A DNA stretch of 64,000 nt from the NCBI GenBank assembly GCA_002368645.1, contig DFEE01000006.1, positions 189,121 through 253,120 of the forward strand. The letters run 5' to 3'. Below the pieces are notes generated by a model that worked only from the letters and a program-made list of their open reading frames with translations, was not told the DNA's origin and searched no databases. The translations under genes and the position numbers were made by a program. This DNA is from Bacteroidales bacterium UBA3810. Its GTDB lineage: Bacteria; Bacteroidota; Bacteroidia; Bacteroidales; Paludibacteraceae. This document shows, piece by piece, positions 26,543-34,437 of this stretch (its first letter is position 1; every line of letters starts with the position of its first letter).

Positions 26543-26574
26543 CAAAAGTACAACAAAAAAATGGAATATGCAAG
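26543..26574 (-). promoter_or_regulatory. Sigma-ABfr type promoter for the small RelB-like gene
   Basis: Minus strand: CTTG (26571-26574, one mismatch), 20-base spacer, TACTTTTG (26543-26550). Confidence 0.7.
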
Positions 26575-26607
26575 AGTTTTTTGCATTTTTCAGTCTTTTT
26601 CACTATT

Positions 26608-26646
26608 TCAAAGGTCACTTGCCTCATTTTTCCCCGAGGCGGAGGA
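26608..26646. repeat. 39-bp direct repeat, left copy, flanking BRO/DinD-like gene
   Basis: Matches 27745-27783 with one mismatch (A/G near the right end). Contains an internal hairpin GCCTC-GAGGC. The region from here to the terminator at 26791 has no credible gene. Confidence 0.95.
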
Positions 26647-26790
26647 ATTATTTTTATTCTGTCTTATTTCAGTTGTCTCACGGTCATCGGTCGGTTATCT
26701 TTCTATTGTCTCTTGGCTTCTCCCATTCGTCGAGAGGTCATCGAGATGCTGTCGAGCGGCGATGCTGTCTGTAACCGCCTTGCCACACAC

Positions 26791-26827
26791 AAAAAAGCGG
26801 TAAATCCGTATATTGAATTTACCGCTT
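26791..26827 (-). terminator. Intrinsic terminator of the BRO/DinD-like gene
   Basis: Minus strand: perfect 11-bp stem AAGCGGTAAAT/ATTTACCGCTT, 11-base loop, then T-run. Confidence 0.9.
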
Positions 26828-26904
26828 AAAAGTTTTTCCTATTCCTGAAACCGGTCAGTAACTTTATCTATCAAATATTATTCGCTGGTGGTATCTCATC
26901 CTCT

Positions 26905-27636
26905 TTATGACCTTCCAAAGGCAATTTCATTATACCCCTGTGGGTTGCGCTCTTCAGACAACTGCGTTGCTGCGGCTTCTGCCAGACCATTGAGCATTAG
27001 TTCGACATTCGTCATATTATCGCGGAGATTCTCCTTTGTCAGACCTTTGTAGTCCTTATATTCGCGGGTGCTCATGCCTGACCATATTTTAGACATTAAA
27101 TCCGTTAAGCCGGCGTAGTCGCTTTCATTCTCAATGCCGCTACGTTTCCATTCATCGGTTAGGCCTTTTCGAATCTCAATTGTTTTGATTCGTTGATTAA
27201 TCCAGTCTTCCGAATATCCTTTGCGGCGATAGTCTTGTATGGCTTGGTCAATGGATAACTCCGGGTCAATCATTTGGTCTATGCGCAGTGCTCCGACGGA
27301 GGCTAACCAACGCTTCAAAGGCTCGACTTTTTTAGAGGGAATAGACTGAATGATACGAAGAACACCTTCTGTATCTGCAACATCCGTAAGGCGTTGTTTG
27401 CCATCAGGGGCAGTTAGTTTCAACTGTTGACAATTTGTCAACACTTCATCTGCGCCCTCTTTTTTTAAGCGTTCTTTTAACTTTGACCAATAGAACGTTG
27501 CGCCACGTGGAGTGGTTTGCTCGGTTAATACTCCAACGATATCGACTACTGAAAAGAAGAATCTTTCACTTTCAGCATCCCATTTATAACGAATTTGCAG
27601 TCCTTCAAAGAGTTTGATGGTCTCAAGTGTGTTCAT
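26905..27636 (-). CDS. BRO-N / DinD-like protein
   Basis: 243 residues. The N-terminal half is a BRO-N/antirepressor-type domain (FEGLQIRYKWDAESERFFFS, VVDIVGVLTEQ, YWSKLKERLKKEG, LTAPDGKQRLTDVADTEGVLRIIQSIPS, FKRWLASVG-like LKRWLASVG). The C-terminal half resembles DinD-like proteins (YTELTDIMSK-type, here YAGLTDLMSKIWSGMS; TKENLRDNMTNVELMLNGLAEAA). Such proteins occur as phage antirepressors and as chromosomal stress-response genes, with DinD known to bind RecA in E. coli. It has its own promoter and terminator and is enclosed by 39-bp direct repeats, suggesting it came as a separate cassette. Confidence 0.82.
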   Translation of the reverse strand: MNTLETIKLFEGLQIRYKWDAESERFFFSVVDIVGVLTEQTTPRGATFYWSKLKERLKKEGADEVLTNCQQLKLTAPDGKQRLTDVADTEGVLRIIQSIPSKKVEPLKRWLASVGALRIDQMIDPELSIDQAIQDYRRKGYSEDWINQRIKTIEIRKGLTDEWKRSGIENESDYAGLTDLMSKIWSGMSTREYKDYKGLTKENLRDNMTNVELMLNGLAEAAATQLSEERNPQGYNEIAFGRS

Positions 27637-27660
27637 AGTTGCTTGATTCTAAAGATAGTG

Positions 27661-27692
27661 CAAAGTTACACAAAATATTTTGTATATGCAAA
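27661..27692 (-). promoter_or_regulatory. Sigma-ABfr type promoter for the BRO/DinD-like gene
   Basis: Minus strand: TTTG (27689-27692), 20-base spacer, TAACTTTG (27661-27668). Confidence 0.85.
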
Positions 27693-27744
27693 TCTTTTTG
27701 TATATTTTTACACTAATTCAGTATTTTGCGGTAAATCCAATATG

Positions 27745-27783
27745 TCAAAGGTCACTTGCCTCATTTTTCCCCGAGGCGGGGGA
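27745..27783. repeat. 39-bp direct repeat, right copy
   Basis: Second copy of 26608-26646, one mismatch. From here to 28027 there is GC-rich sequence without a credible gene, containing an 11-bp tandem repeat. Confidence 0.95.
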
Positions 27784-27952
27784 TGGTTTTGCGCAGAGAG
27801 GAGAACTGCGGCGGGCAGAAGGGTAATCTGTGGCGGGCAATACTTGGAGTGTACGGATGCCGCACGGATGTTTTCCGTCGGGTACGTTAGAGGTACGATG
27901 ATGTCCCGGCGTCCTCCTATAGCTCACTGCCTGATGCCGCTTATTGTTCGCT

Positions 27953-27985
27953 GAGCGTTTGGTCAGCGTTTGGTAAGCGTTCGGT
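27953..27985. repeat. 11-bp tandem repeat (gagcgtttggt type)
   Basis: Three units: GAGCGTTTGGT, CAGCGTTTGGT, AAGCGTTCGGT. On the complement this matches the repeat at 49657-49700. Confidence 0.9.
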
Positions 27986-28027
27986 AGCCATAGCGGCAGA
28001 GCCTGCGTCTAAGCACCGGTACATACG

Positions 28028-28260
28028 AAAAAAAGCGTGCGAGTTATTTTCTCGTCACGCTTACTCATTGGTTCGCAAAATAAGGGAATTTCGGTAATAG
28101 ATCTAAAGATACGCCCAAAGGGCATGCCCATAGCATACCCCAAGAGCGTTTAGTAGTTCTTTGTTGCGACCGAAAAGAATGTTGCGAATATTCAGAGTAA
28201 CCGCGACAAAGCGTTATAAACGCTGTTTTTCATATGTACGAAAAGAGACTCCTCTCAATT
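28028..28260 (-). ncRNA. Candidate structured non-coding RNA (class unidentified)
   Basis: A complete transcription unit with no good coding sequence. A perfect promoter (28267-28298) predicts a start near 28260; a strong terminator (stem AAGCGTG-CGAG / CTCG-CACGCTT, then seven T) ends it near 28028, giving about 233 nt. Internal hairpins include AGCGTT-AACGCT and GGGCATGCCC. The longest suggestive frame (containing RNILFGRNKELLNALG) has no start codon. Its size and isolation suit a 6S-like or Bacteroidales-specific RNA, but I could not test this, so the class is a guess. Confidence 0.6.
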
Positions 28261-28266
28261 CGCCGA

Positions 28267-28298
28267 CAAAGTTACTACTTTTTTAGGAGTTATGCAAA
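28267..28298 (-). promoter_or_regulatory. Sigma-ABfr type promoter for the candidate ncRNA
   Basis: Minus strand: TTTG (28295-28298), 20-base spacer, TAACTTTG (28267-28274). Confidence 0.85.
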
Positions 28299-28370
28299 TA
28301 AAAGTGTGATTTTTTTTCAAATTCCCACAAAATGGGGAATTTAGGGAGCCGAGTTAATCGGAATCTATTG

Positions 28371-28404
28371 GAGATTATCCGAGATTATCGGAGGTTATCG
28401 GAGG
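28371..28404. repeat. 10-bp tandem repeat (gagattatcc type)
   Basis: Three units, GAGATTATCC, GAGATTATCG, GAGGTTATCG, and a partial fourth, just beyond the CDF exporter terminator. Confidence 0.9.
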
Positions 28405-28435
28405 AAGAAAAGGAACGCCCCGCTGAGGCGGGGCG
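28403..28435 (-). terminator. Terminator after the CDF exporter gene
   Basis: Minus strand: stem CGCCCCGC/GCGGGGCG with a four-base loop, followed by TTCCTTTTCTTCC. Confidence 0.75.
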
Positions 28436-28461
28436 CACTTAACAAAGAAAGAGCAGTGGGG

Positions 28462-29493
28462 TTAGTGCTCGTGGGGATGGTTGCTTTGGTGCTCAAGGTG
28501 AGCAGGCTCATTGTCGTGGTCATGATGGTGCTCGAGGTGAGCAGGCTCTTGGTCATCGTCATGCTCATGCTCGTGGTCATGATGGTGCTCGTGAGAGCGG
28601 CAGTCATGATCTTCGCAGGGGTGCTCTCCGTCTTCAAACTCCAGCGTCGAGTGGGCGATATTATGCTCCTCTAACTCTTCCTTCAAGGCGTGCTTGACCG
28701 CCGGCATTTCGGTGAGGTCGTCCACAACCACATGGGCGGTGAGGGCATTCTCGGTCGTAGAAAGCGCCCAGATATGTAAGTGGTGAACATCAAGTACGTG
28801 GTCCACCTCTTTCATGTGGTGTTCAATCTCATGCAAATCAATCGACTCGGGCACGGCATCCATAGAGAGACGGAGTGACTCGTGCAACAACCCCCAAGTG
28901 CTGACCAAGATGACGGCGGCGATGATGAGGGACATGATGGGGTCCACAATCGTCCAACCGGTGAAGATGATGATAAGACCGGAAATAACAACCCCGACAG
29001 ACACTAATGTGTCGGCTGCCATATGGAGGAACGCGCCTTTGATATTGAGGTCTTCTTTCTGTCCCTTCATGAGCAGAAGCGCGGTTGCACCGTTGATGAT
29101 GATGCCGATGGCGGCAGTCCAGGAGATAACCTCACCGTTAATAGGGTCGGGGTTCTTGAATTTGCGAATGGCTTCCACAATGATAGCACCGACCGCAATG
29201 AGCAGTAAGACAGCATTGAGGAGGGAAATCAACACGGAGGATTTTTTATAACCATAGGTGTGCTTGTCGTCCGAGGCGACTTGGGTCAGTCTCATAGCTA
29301 CCAGCACTAACAGCAGCGAAAAGACATCAGAGAGGTTATGCCCGGCGTCAGAGAGAAGCGACAAGGAGTTTTGCCAGAAACCGACACCGGCTTCAATGAT
29401 GACAAACAGCAGATTGATGATAGCTGCAATGAGCACAATGTGTTTGTTCTGTGCAGTGGCATGCGCATGATGATGGTGATGATGATGTTCCAT
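28462..29493 (-). CDS. Cation diffusion facilitator zinc exporter, His-rich
   Basis: 343 residues. Proton-coupled efflux of zinc or similar divalent metals (CzcD/ZitB type). N terminus MEHHHHHHHAHA is a run of histidines; six membrane segments follow, with the metal-site motifs LSDAGHNLSD (HxxxD, first site) and HMAADTLVSV (HxxxD, second site). A cytoplasmic domain (about 205-285, VLDVHHLHIW, TAHVVV) ends in a very His/Asp/Glu-rich tail that contains a duplicated block EPAHLEHHHDHD / EPAHLEHQ. No later ATG would keep the first membrane segment, so the start is secure. Its first 101 coding bases overlap, in another frame, the end of the FeoB-associated small gene. Confidence 0.93.
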   Translation of the reverse strand: MEHHHHHHHAHATAQNKHIVLIAAIINLLFVIIEAGVGFWQNSLSLLSDAGHNLSDVFSLLLVLVAMRLTQVASDDKHTYGYKKSSVLISLLNAVLLLIAVGAIIVEAIRKFKNPDPINGEVISWTAAIGIIINGATALLLMKGQKEDLNIKGAFLHMAADTLVSVGVVISGLIIIFTGWTIVDPIMSLIIAAVILVSTWGLLHESLRLSMDAVPESIDLHEIEHHMKEVDHVLDVHHLHIWALSTTENALTAHVVVDDLTEMPAVKHALKEELEEHNIAHSTLEFEDGEHPCEDHDCRSHEHHHDHEHEHDDDQEPAHLEHHHDHDNEPAHLEHQSNHPHEH

Positions 29494-29596
29494 AATTGTG
29501 AGGAATAAATAAACGCACCAAGCGGTAGAGTATATACCCTGCGACGAGTGCTAAAATACAATATGTTATGATTTGTTGAAGCATTTGTGCAGCCAT
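29393..29596 (-). CDS. FeoB-associated Cys-rich membrane protein
   Basis: 67 residues, starting MAAQMLQQII (ATG 29596; a second ATG at 29584 is possible). One membrane segment (ITYCILALVAGYILYRLVRLF) and then a Cys/His-rich tail (CACHCTEQTHCAHC). This layout, directly 19 bases after feoB on the same strand, matches the small FeoB-associated proteins, which are thought to assist ferrous iron transport at the inner membrane. The last 101 bases overlap the start of the CDF gene in a different frame, so the Cys-rich tail and the exporter's poly-His N terminus are encoded by the same DNA. The tail could be partly accidental; the membrane segment is not. Confidence 0.65.
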   Translation of the reverse strand: MAAQMLQQIITYCILALVAGYILYRLVRLFIPHNYGTSSSPSSCACHCTEQTHCAHCSYHQSAVCHH

Positions 29597-29615
29597 GTGC
29601 CCGGTTTATGTGGTT

Positions 29616-31940
29616 TTATAGCGGGATGAGGGAGCCGAGTTGGTAGATTAGGGTTGCCAATACCCACGCTATCGTGGTCGAGTAGAGTAGCGAGAACCAC
29701 ATCCATCTGTCGCCTATCTCCTGCCGTATCGTCGCCAAAGTCGAGAAACACGGGCAGTAGAGCAAGATGAAAATCATCATGGCAAAGGCCGCTAAAGCGG
29801 AAGGAATAGAGGCTTCAATACCGTCCGGATTAAGCTCTGCCATACAGGAAGCAATTACCTCTTTGGCTGCGGCTCCGGCAATCAATGATACTCCGCTTTT
29901 CCACTCCAAGCCCATAGGTCTGAACACCGGTTCAATGGCGTGTCCCGCTTGTCCGAGGTAGGACATTTCCAACTGCTCTGAAGCTGTAACTTCCTCGTGG
30001 TGCGGGAAATAGCCTAAAGCCCATATGACAATAGACACAAGCAGCACAATGGTCGATACGCGTTTGAGCCACTCCTTTGCCTTGTCCCACATATGAATCA
30101 TAGCATTGCGGAAAGTCGGCAGACGGTATGGCGGGAGTTCCATGACGAAGGGGTTGTCTTGTTTCTTAAATGTCGTCTTGGACAGTAATAGCGAGGTGAT
30201 GATAGCAACCACTAAACCAATGAGATAGATGGATAGCAATACTAACGCCTTGTGGTGCTCGAAGAAGATGTCCACCAACATGATATACACCGGCAACCGT
30301 GCCGAGCAAGAGATGAACGGAACAGTGACAATCGTCAAGATACGGTCGCGGGGATTTTCCAGTGTACGTGCCGCCAACACCGCCGGTACGGAACAACCGA
30401 AACCGATGATGTAGGGGATAAAGGACTTACCGTGCAGCCCCATTCGGTGCATAAGTTTATCGGTGATAAAGGCTGCGCGTGCCATGTAGCCCGAGTCCTC
30501 CATCAAGGCGATGAAAAAGAAGAGAATCATGATTTGCGGCACAAAGACCAGCACGGCGCCCACACCCGCGATGATGCCATCGACCAGTAAGTCCGTCAAC
30601 ATCCCCGAGTTCATGATATTCCGCAACCAGTCCCCTAAAGATGCCATACCCATTTCTATCCAGTCTTGGGGATAGGCACCGATAACAAAGGTGACTTCGA
30701 ACATCAGGAAAAGGAACAAGAAGAGGATAGGGAATCCTAACCACTTATTGGTCAGTATCTTATCGACAGCATAGCCGAGTGCTTTGTCCCGCTCTTTTTT
30801 AGAGGGTGTGAGCGTCTCGGAGAGTGCCCCGCGGATAAAACCGTATTTGAGGTCCGAGATGATGGAGGAGATGTCCTCGTCCTCCTTTTGCTCAAAGTCT
30901 TTTCGGTATTGTTCTGCGACCTTTAGGATTTCTTCTCCATTGGGTAATACCTTAATGGCATCGCCGGTTGTACGGTCGTGCTCAATGAGTTTCAGCGCCA
31001 CATAACGAGGCGGGAATTTGACCGTCAACTCCGTGTCATTGAGCAAGATAAGTGACTTAATCTCGGCAATGGCTTCTTCCATATCTTTGCCGTAATTGAT
31101 ATGGATATGTTTGGTGTGCTCAAAATGGTCCTCATAGACCTGCACAATGGCTTCAAGGACATTGTCTAATCCCCATCCGGTGCGTGCTATAACGGGCACG
31201 ACCGGCATGCCCAAGAGTGTACCGAGTGCTTCGTGGTCTAAGGTATCTCCGCTCTTTTGGAGTTCGTCATACATATTGAGAGCGAGAACCATATGGTGGT
31301 TTCGGTCAATCAGTTGGGTCGTCAAGAAGAGGTTTCGCTCCAACGCGCCTGCATTGACGATATCCAAGACGATATCCACATTCTCATTATCCAGATAATC
31401 ACGGACGTACAACTCGTCCGGACTATATTCCGTCAAAGAGTAAGTGCCGGGCAGGTCAATGAGGTGAATAGTATAAGGTCCGTGATGGAAGATACCTTCC
31501 TTGGAGTCAACGGTGACGCCGGAGTAGTTGCCGACCTTCTCATGGAGACCTGTAGCGAAGTTGAAGAACGATGTTTTGCCGCAGTTGGGGTTCCCGACCA
31601 ATGCGACGGTGATGTCGTGCGAGAGTTCATCTGCCTCGTGGTGCACATGCTCTTCTAAAACCCCGTGGTAGAGGTTGTCAGGGTGTGCTTCGGCGTCCAT
31701 GGACAATACTTCGATGTTATGGGCCTCGGAGCGGCGCAGTGAGACGTGAGAGCCCATGATTTCATACTCAATAGGGTCTAAAAGCGGGGCATTTTTCAAA
31801 ACAGTAATGGTTTCGCCTTTCACGAAACCTAATTCCAAGATACGATGGCGGAAACCTCCGTGGCCATGTACTTTGATAATCACACACTTAGAACCTGTTG
31901 GAATGTCGGCAAGTGTTACTGTAGGTTTGGTACTAATCAT
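29616..31940 (-). CDS. feoB: Ferrous iron transporter, FeoA-FeoB fusion
   Basis: 774 residues. GTP-dependent Fe2+ uptake through the inner membrane. Residues 1-80 form a FeoA SH3-like domain (LADIPTGSKCVIIKVHGHG). The G domain starts about 110 with GNPNCGKTS at 116-124, then the switch region GNYSGVTVDSKEG, DLPGTYSL (G3) and LNMYDE (G4 region). C-terminal half: FeoB gate domains with membrane segments (FVPQIMILFFFIALMEDSGYMARAAF, IPYIIGFGCSVPAVLAARTL). The FeoA-FeoB fusion is a common Bacteroidetes arrangement. Promoter 20 bases upstream; the FeoB-associated protein and a zinc exporter lie downstream. Confidence 0.97.
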   Translation of the reverse strand: MISTKPTVTLADIPTGSKCVIIKVHGHGGFRHRILELGFVKGETITVLKNAPLLDPIEYEIMGSHVSLRRSEAHNIEVLSMDAEAHPDNLYHGVLEEHVHHEADELSHDITVALVGNPNCGKTSFFNFATGLHEKVGNYSGVTVDSKEGIFHHGPYTIHLIDLPGTYSLTEYSPDELYVRDYLDNENVDIVLDIVNAGALERNLFLTTQLIDRNHHMVLALNMYDELQKSGDTLDHEALGTLLGMPVVPVIARTGWGLDNVLEAIVQVYEDHFEHTKHIHINYGKDMEEAIAEIKSLILLNDTELTVKFPPRYVALKLIEHDRTTGDAIKVLPNGEEILKVAEQYRKDFEQKEDEDISSIISDLKYGFIRGALSETLTPSKKERDKALGYAVDKILTNKWLGFPILFLFLFLMFEVTFVIGAYPQDWIEMGMASLGDWLRNIMNSGMLTDLLVDGIIAGVGAVLVFVPQIMILFFFIALMEDSGYMARAAFITDKLMHRMGLHGKSFIPYIIGFGCSVPAVLAARTLENPRDRILTIVTVPFISCSARLPVYIMLVDIFFEHHKALVLLSIYLIGLVVAIITSLLLSKTTFKKQDNPFVMELPPYRLPTFRNAMIHMWDKAKEWLKRVSTIVLLVSIVIWALGYFPHHEEVTASEQLEMSYLGQAGHAIEPVFRPMGLEWKSGVSLIAGAAAKEVIASCMAELNPDGIEASIPSALAAFAMMIFILLYCPCFSTLATIRQEIGDRWMWFSLLYSTTIAWVLATLIYQLGSLIPL

Positions 31941-31959
31941 AGTCTAAGTAAAAATCGTG

Positions 31960-31991
31960 CAAAATTACTCATTTTACACGACTTATGCAAT
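31960..31991 (-). promoter_or_regulatory. Sigma-ABfr type promoter for feoAB
   Basis: Minus strand: ATTG (31988-31991, one mismatch), 20-base spacer, TAATTTTG (31960-31967). Confidence 0.7.
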
Positions 31992-32022
31992 CCCTAAAAG
32001 TAGGTAAAAAGTGGAGCTTTCG

Positions 32023-32096
32023 TGACCTCGGAGGGGCTCAAACCCTCAACCTTCAGAACCGGAATCTGACACTCTATTCAATTGAGCTACGAGGCC
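32023..32096 (-). tRNA. tRNA-Arg (anticodon CCG)
   Basis: 74 nt. Acceptor GGCCTCG/CGAGGTC, D-stem GCTC/GAGT, anticodon stem TCAGA/TCTGA with loop TTCCGGT, T arm GAGGG-TTTGAGC-CCCTC, discriminator A. It starts 7 bases after the zinc peptidase stop codon and I see no promoter of its own, so it is probably cut out of the GNAT-fur-peptidase transcript. Confidence 0.95.
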
Positions 32097-32103
32097 GTAA
32101 ATA

Positions 32104-32766
32104 CTAATCTCTGCTTACTCCTGCGATTAGGTAAATCAGGTACGCCAAGGATGACAAGGCAGCGATGACGTAGGTATAAGCTGCTGTGCGTAGGGCAGAG
32201 GCTGCCATGGGTGTTGTTTCGGCATTGGTGATGCCCGCAATCTCCAGCCACTCAACAGCGCGCCGTGAAGCGTCCAACTCGACCGGAAGGGTAATGATGC
32301 TGAAGAGGGTAGTCATGCCATACAGCCCAATGCCAATCCAGAGCAGTTGCGGGAAGGTCTCAAACACCAACATACCGCCTATGATAATCCACATAACCCA
32401 GCGATTGGCAAAATTGACAACCGGTACCAGAGCCGAACGCAACTGCAAGGGCGCATATTCGGCTTGGTGTTGAAGGGCATGTCCGGTCTCATGAGCAGCG
32501 ACAGCTGCGGCGGCCACAGAAGCTGAGTTATAAACCGATTCGGACAAATTGATTGTCTTATCGGAAGGGTTAAAATGGTCGGTGAGATGTCCGGGTATGC
32601 AGGTGACACGCACATCATCAATGCCGTTATCACGCAACATACGCTCTGCCACTTCTTTTCCGGTGAGGAGCAGCGGTACGCGAGAAAACTTCTCGAACTT
32701 GCGGTTGAGCGAATTCGAGACAATCATGCTCGCAATCAACACTACTATAAATATGATCCAATACAT
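32104..32766 (-). CDS. Membrane-anchored zinc metallopeptidase (YugP family)
   Basis: 220 residues. N-terminal membrane segment (YWIIFIVVLIASMIV), zinc-binding HETGH at 92-96, and further membrane segments (VMWIIIGGMLVFETFPQLLWIGIGLYGM; TYVIAALSSLAYLIYLIAG). The active site follows the conserved SVYNSASVAAAAVAAHETGHALQH block. Family function is unknown; membrane protein processing or quality control is suspected. It begins 2 bases after the Fur-family regulator gene stops; tRNA-Arg follows. Confidence 0.9.
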   Translation of the reverse strand: MYWIIFIVVLIASMIVSNSLNRKFEKFSRVPLLLTGKEVAERMLRDNGIDDVRVTCIPGHLTDHFNPSDKTINLSESVYNSASVAAAAVAAHETGHALQHQAEYAPLQLRSALVPVVNFANRWVMWIIIGGMLVFETFPQLLWIGIGLYGMTTLFSIITLPVELDASRRAVEWLEIAGITNAETTPMAASALRTAAYTYVIAALSSLAYLIYLIAGVSRD

Positions 32767-32768
32767 TA

Positions 32769-33221
32769 TTATATTCTTTTTCTACATTGTTTGCACTCCC
32801 CATACACATAGAGCGAAAAATGCTGCATGTAGAAGTTCGAGTACTTTCGTGATTTGAGCAGATTGGTCAGCGCCACATCGCGGAACTCCGATATACGTCC
32901 GCAGCGGGAGCAGATGATCTGCATATGGTTGTGTTTAAGCCCTATTACTTCATATTGCGCGCCACCAGACTGGTGGTATTGTTTGCCCAAAAGGTGAACC
33001 AGGCGTGCTTCCTGCAAGAGGGTCATTGTGTTATAGACCGTCGCTTTACTAATCTTGAGCGTCTGAGCTACGGCTATCAGCTCGTCCATGTAGAAGGGCT
33101 GCGTCAATAAGCATGCTTGCTCCAAGATGGTATAGCGCTCTCGGGTATGTCGGTAGCCGTTCTTGGTTAAATAAACAGCTAATCGGTCCCTGTTGAGCCG
33201 TGTGAGCTCGTCACTTTTCAT
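32769..33221 (-). CDS. Fur-family metalloregulator
   Basis: 150 residues. Winged-helix DNA-binding domain (GYRHTRERYTILEQACLLTQPFYMDEL, ISKATVYNTMTLLQEARLV) and C-terminal dimerisation domain with HNHMQIICSRCG and a second Cys pair CKQC, the structural zinc site. The usual His cluster upstream of the first CxxC is reduced to KHNH. It may sense iron, zinc or peroxide; the neighbouring FeoAB and zinc exporter genes make iron or zinc likely. Its ATG overlaps the stop of the GNAT gene by 4 bases. Confidence 0.9.
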   Translation of the reverse strand: MKSDELTRLNRDRLAVYLTKNGYRHTRERYTILEQACLLTQPFYMDELIAVAQTLKISKATVYNTMTLLQEARLVHLLGKQYHQSGGAQYEVIGLKHNHMQIICSRCGRISEFRDVALTNLLKSRKYSNFYMQHFSLYVYGECKQCRKRI

Positions 33222-34351
33222 ATCGGCATGATATAAGCGCGGCGACGCTTATGCTGGATGTGGTCAAACATCTCGAAGTTAGCCTGATTCTTGTGGTTCG
33301 TCTCCAAGATAGAAGTGGTCTCGACTTCCTCAATACCGTATTTGGCATAATAGGGAATCTGCTCATTAAAGATGACCGCCGTAACACCTTTATCTTGATA
33401 ATCAGGACGAACACCGATAAGCAATAAGTCGAAGTGTTTCATCTTCTTAGCCTTCAACGCTCGTAACATCCTGAGCCAACCGAAGGGGAAAAGTTTGCCG
33501 CCGGATTTGCGTAGTGCTTCCGATACATCGGGCATGCCCAAGCCGACACCGACTATCTCGTTATTCTCATTCTCCACAATCGTGACGAAATCGAAGTTCA
33601 GAAGCCTAAAATATATGTCGGAGTAGTACTGCTTCTGTCGATAGGTCATCGGGGTGTAGTTATAGAGTTTCTGGTACGCTGCGTCAAGCACATCGAAATA
33701 CTCGAGAGTCGGGTAGGCTTCCAGTAACTCTTTGGCGGAGTGTACCTTATGGACATGCAGGTGGAAGCGCTCTTTGACGATTTTATCCAAGCGTGCATAG
33801 CGTTCGGGAACGGCCCGAGGCGCCTTAATGAGGAACTCAATCCAGTCCACTTCCTTCTTCAGTCCATATGCCTCATAATGGTCTAAATAATAGGGGTAGT
33901 TGTAGAGCGAAGCCATGGGTGCTAAGTAATCATACCCCTCAACGAGCGCGCCTTCTTTATCAAAATCGGTGAATCCTACGGGTCCGTTCATTTCGGTCAT
34001 ACCATTCTCACGCCCATATTGTGCAACAGCGTCCAAGAGGGCTTTAGATACCTCTTTATCATCAATGAAATCAATCCACCCGAAACGGACATGCTTATTC
34101 TGCCACGTCTCATTGGCTCGATGATTGATGAGGGCAGCCACGCGTCCGACAAGTTCGTTGTCTTTATAGGCGAGGAAGAGCTTAAACTGCGAGAACTCTA
34201 AGGCGGGATTCTTCTTGGAATTCCACGTCGTGTACTCGTCCATATCTAAGGACGGACAGTAGTATGGGCAGTCTTTATAAAGCTTATTAGCAAACTGCAC
34301 AAAGAGTTTCAACTCTTTTTTGGTTTCAACAGTTTTGATAACAACGGCCAT
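33218..34351 (-). CDS. GNAT-fold acetyltransferase-like protein
   Basis: 377 residues, cytoplasmic. Two GNAT-like halves: an N-terminal part with KLFLAYKDNELVGRVAALIN and GWIDFIDDKEVSKALLDAV, and a C-terminal part with FVTIVENENNEIVGVGLGMP and LLIGVRPDYQDKGVTAVIF, where the acetyl-CoA loop would be (RPDYQDKG). This tandem form is common in Bacteroidetes as an uncharacterised N-acetyltransferase; the substrate is unknown. It leads an operon with the Fur-family regulator and zinc peptidase, from a perfect promoter 20 bases upstream. Confidence 0.8.
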   Translation of the reverse strand: MAVVIKTVETKKELKLFVQFANKLYKDCPYYCPSLDMDEYTTWNSKKNPALEFSQFKLFLAYKDNELVGRVAALINHRANETWQNKHVRFGWIDFIDDKEVSKALLDAVAQYGRENGMTEMNGPVGFTDFDKEGALVEGYDYLAPMASLYNYPYYLDHYEAYGLKKEVDWIEFLIKAPRAVPERYARLDKIVKERFHLHVHKVHSAKELLEAYPTLEYFDVLDAAYQKLYNYTPMTYRQKQYYSDIYFRLLNFDFVTIVENENNEIVGVGLGMPDVSEALRKSGGKLFPFGWLRMLRALKAKKMKHFDLLLIGVRPDYQDKGVTAVIFNEQIPYYAKYGIEEVETTSILETNHKNQANFEMFDHIQHKRRRAYIMPI

Positions 34352-34370
34352 ATTTTTCCATTTAAGCGTG

Positions 34371-34402
34371 CAAAGTTACACTTTTTTTTGCAGATAACCA
34401 AA
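34371..34402 (-). promoter_or_regulatory. Sigma-ABfr type promoter for the GNAT-fur-peptidase operon
   Basis: Minus strand: TTTG (34399-34402), 20-base spacer, TAACTTTG (34371-34378). Overlaps the divergent LOG gene promoter. Confidence 0.85.
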
Positions 34403-34418
34403 TTTTTTTGTATTTTTG
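34387..34418 (+). promoter_or_regulatory. Sigma-ABfr type promoter for the LOG family gene
   Basis: TTTG (34387-34390), 20-base spacer, TATTTTTG (34411-34418). Decides the LOG start at 34438. Confidence 0.85.
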
Positions 34419-34437
34419 CGTCAAAAAGAGAATATTT

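Noticed and set aside
26534..26829. Three overlapping plus-strand frames in the spacer
   Set aside because: They cross a promoter, the repeat and a terminator and have no motif.
27595..27954. 119-residue plus-strand frame over the 39-bp repeat
   Set aside because: Antisense to the BRO/DinD promoter and start; composition of a random GC-rich frame.
28456..28674. 72-residue plus-strand open frame rich in Val, Leu and Met
   Set aside because: Antisense of the CDF exporter's His-rich tail, whose CAT/CAC codons read as ATG/GTG.
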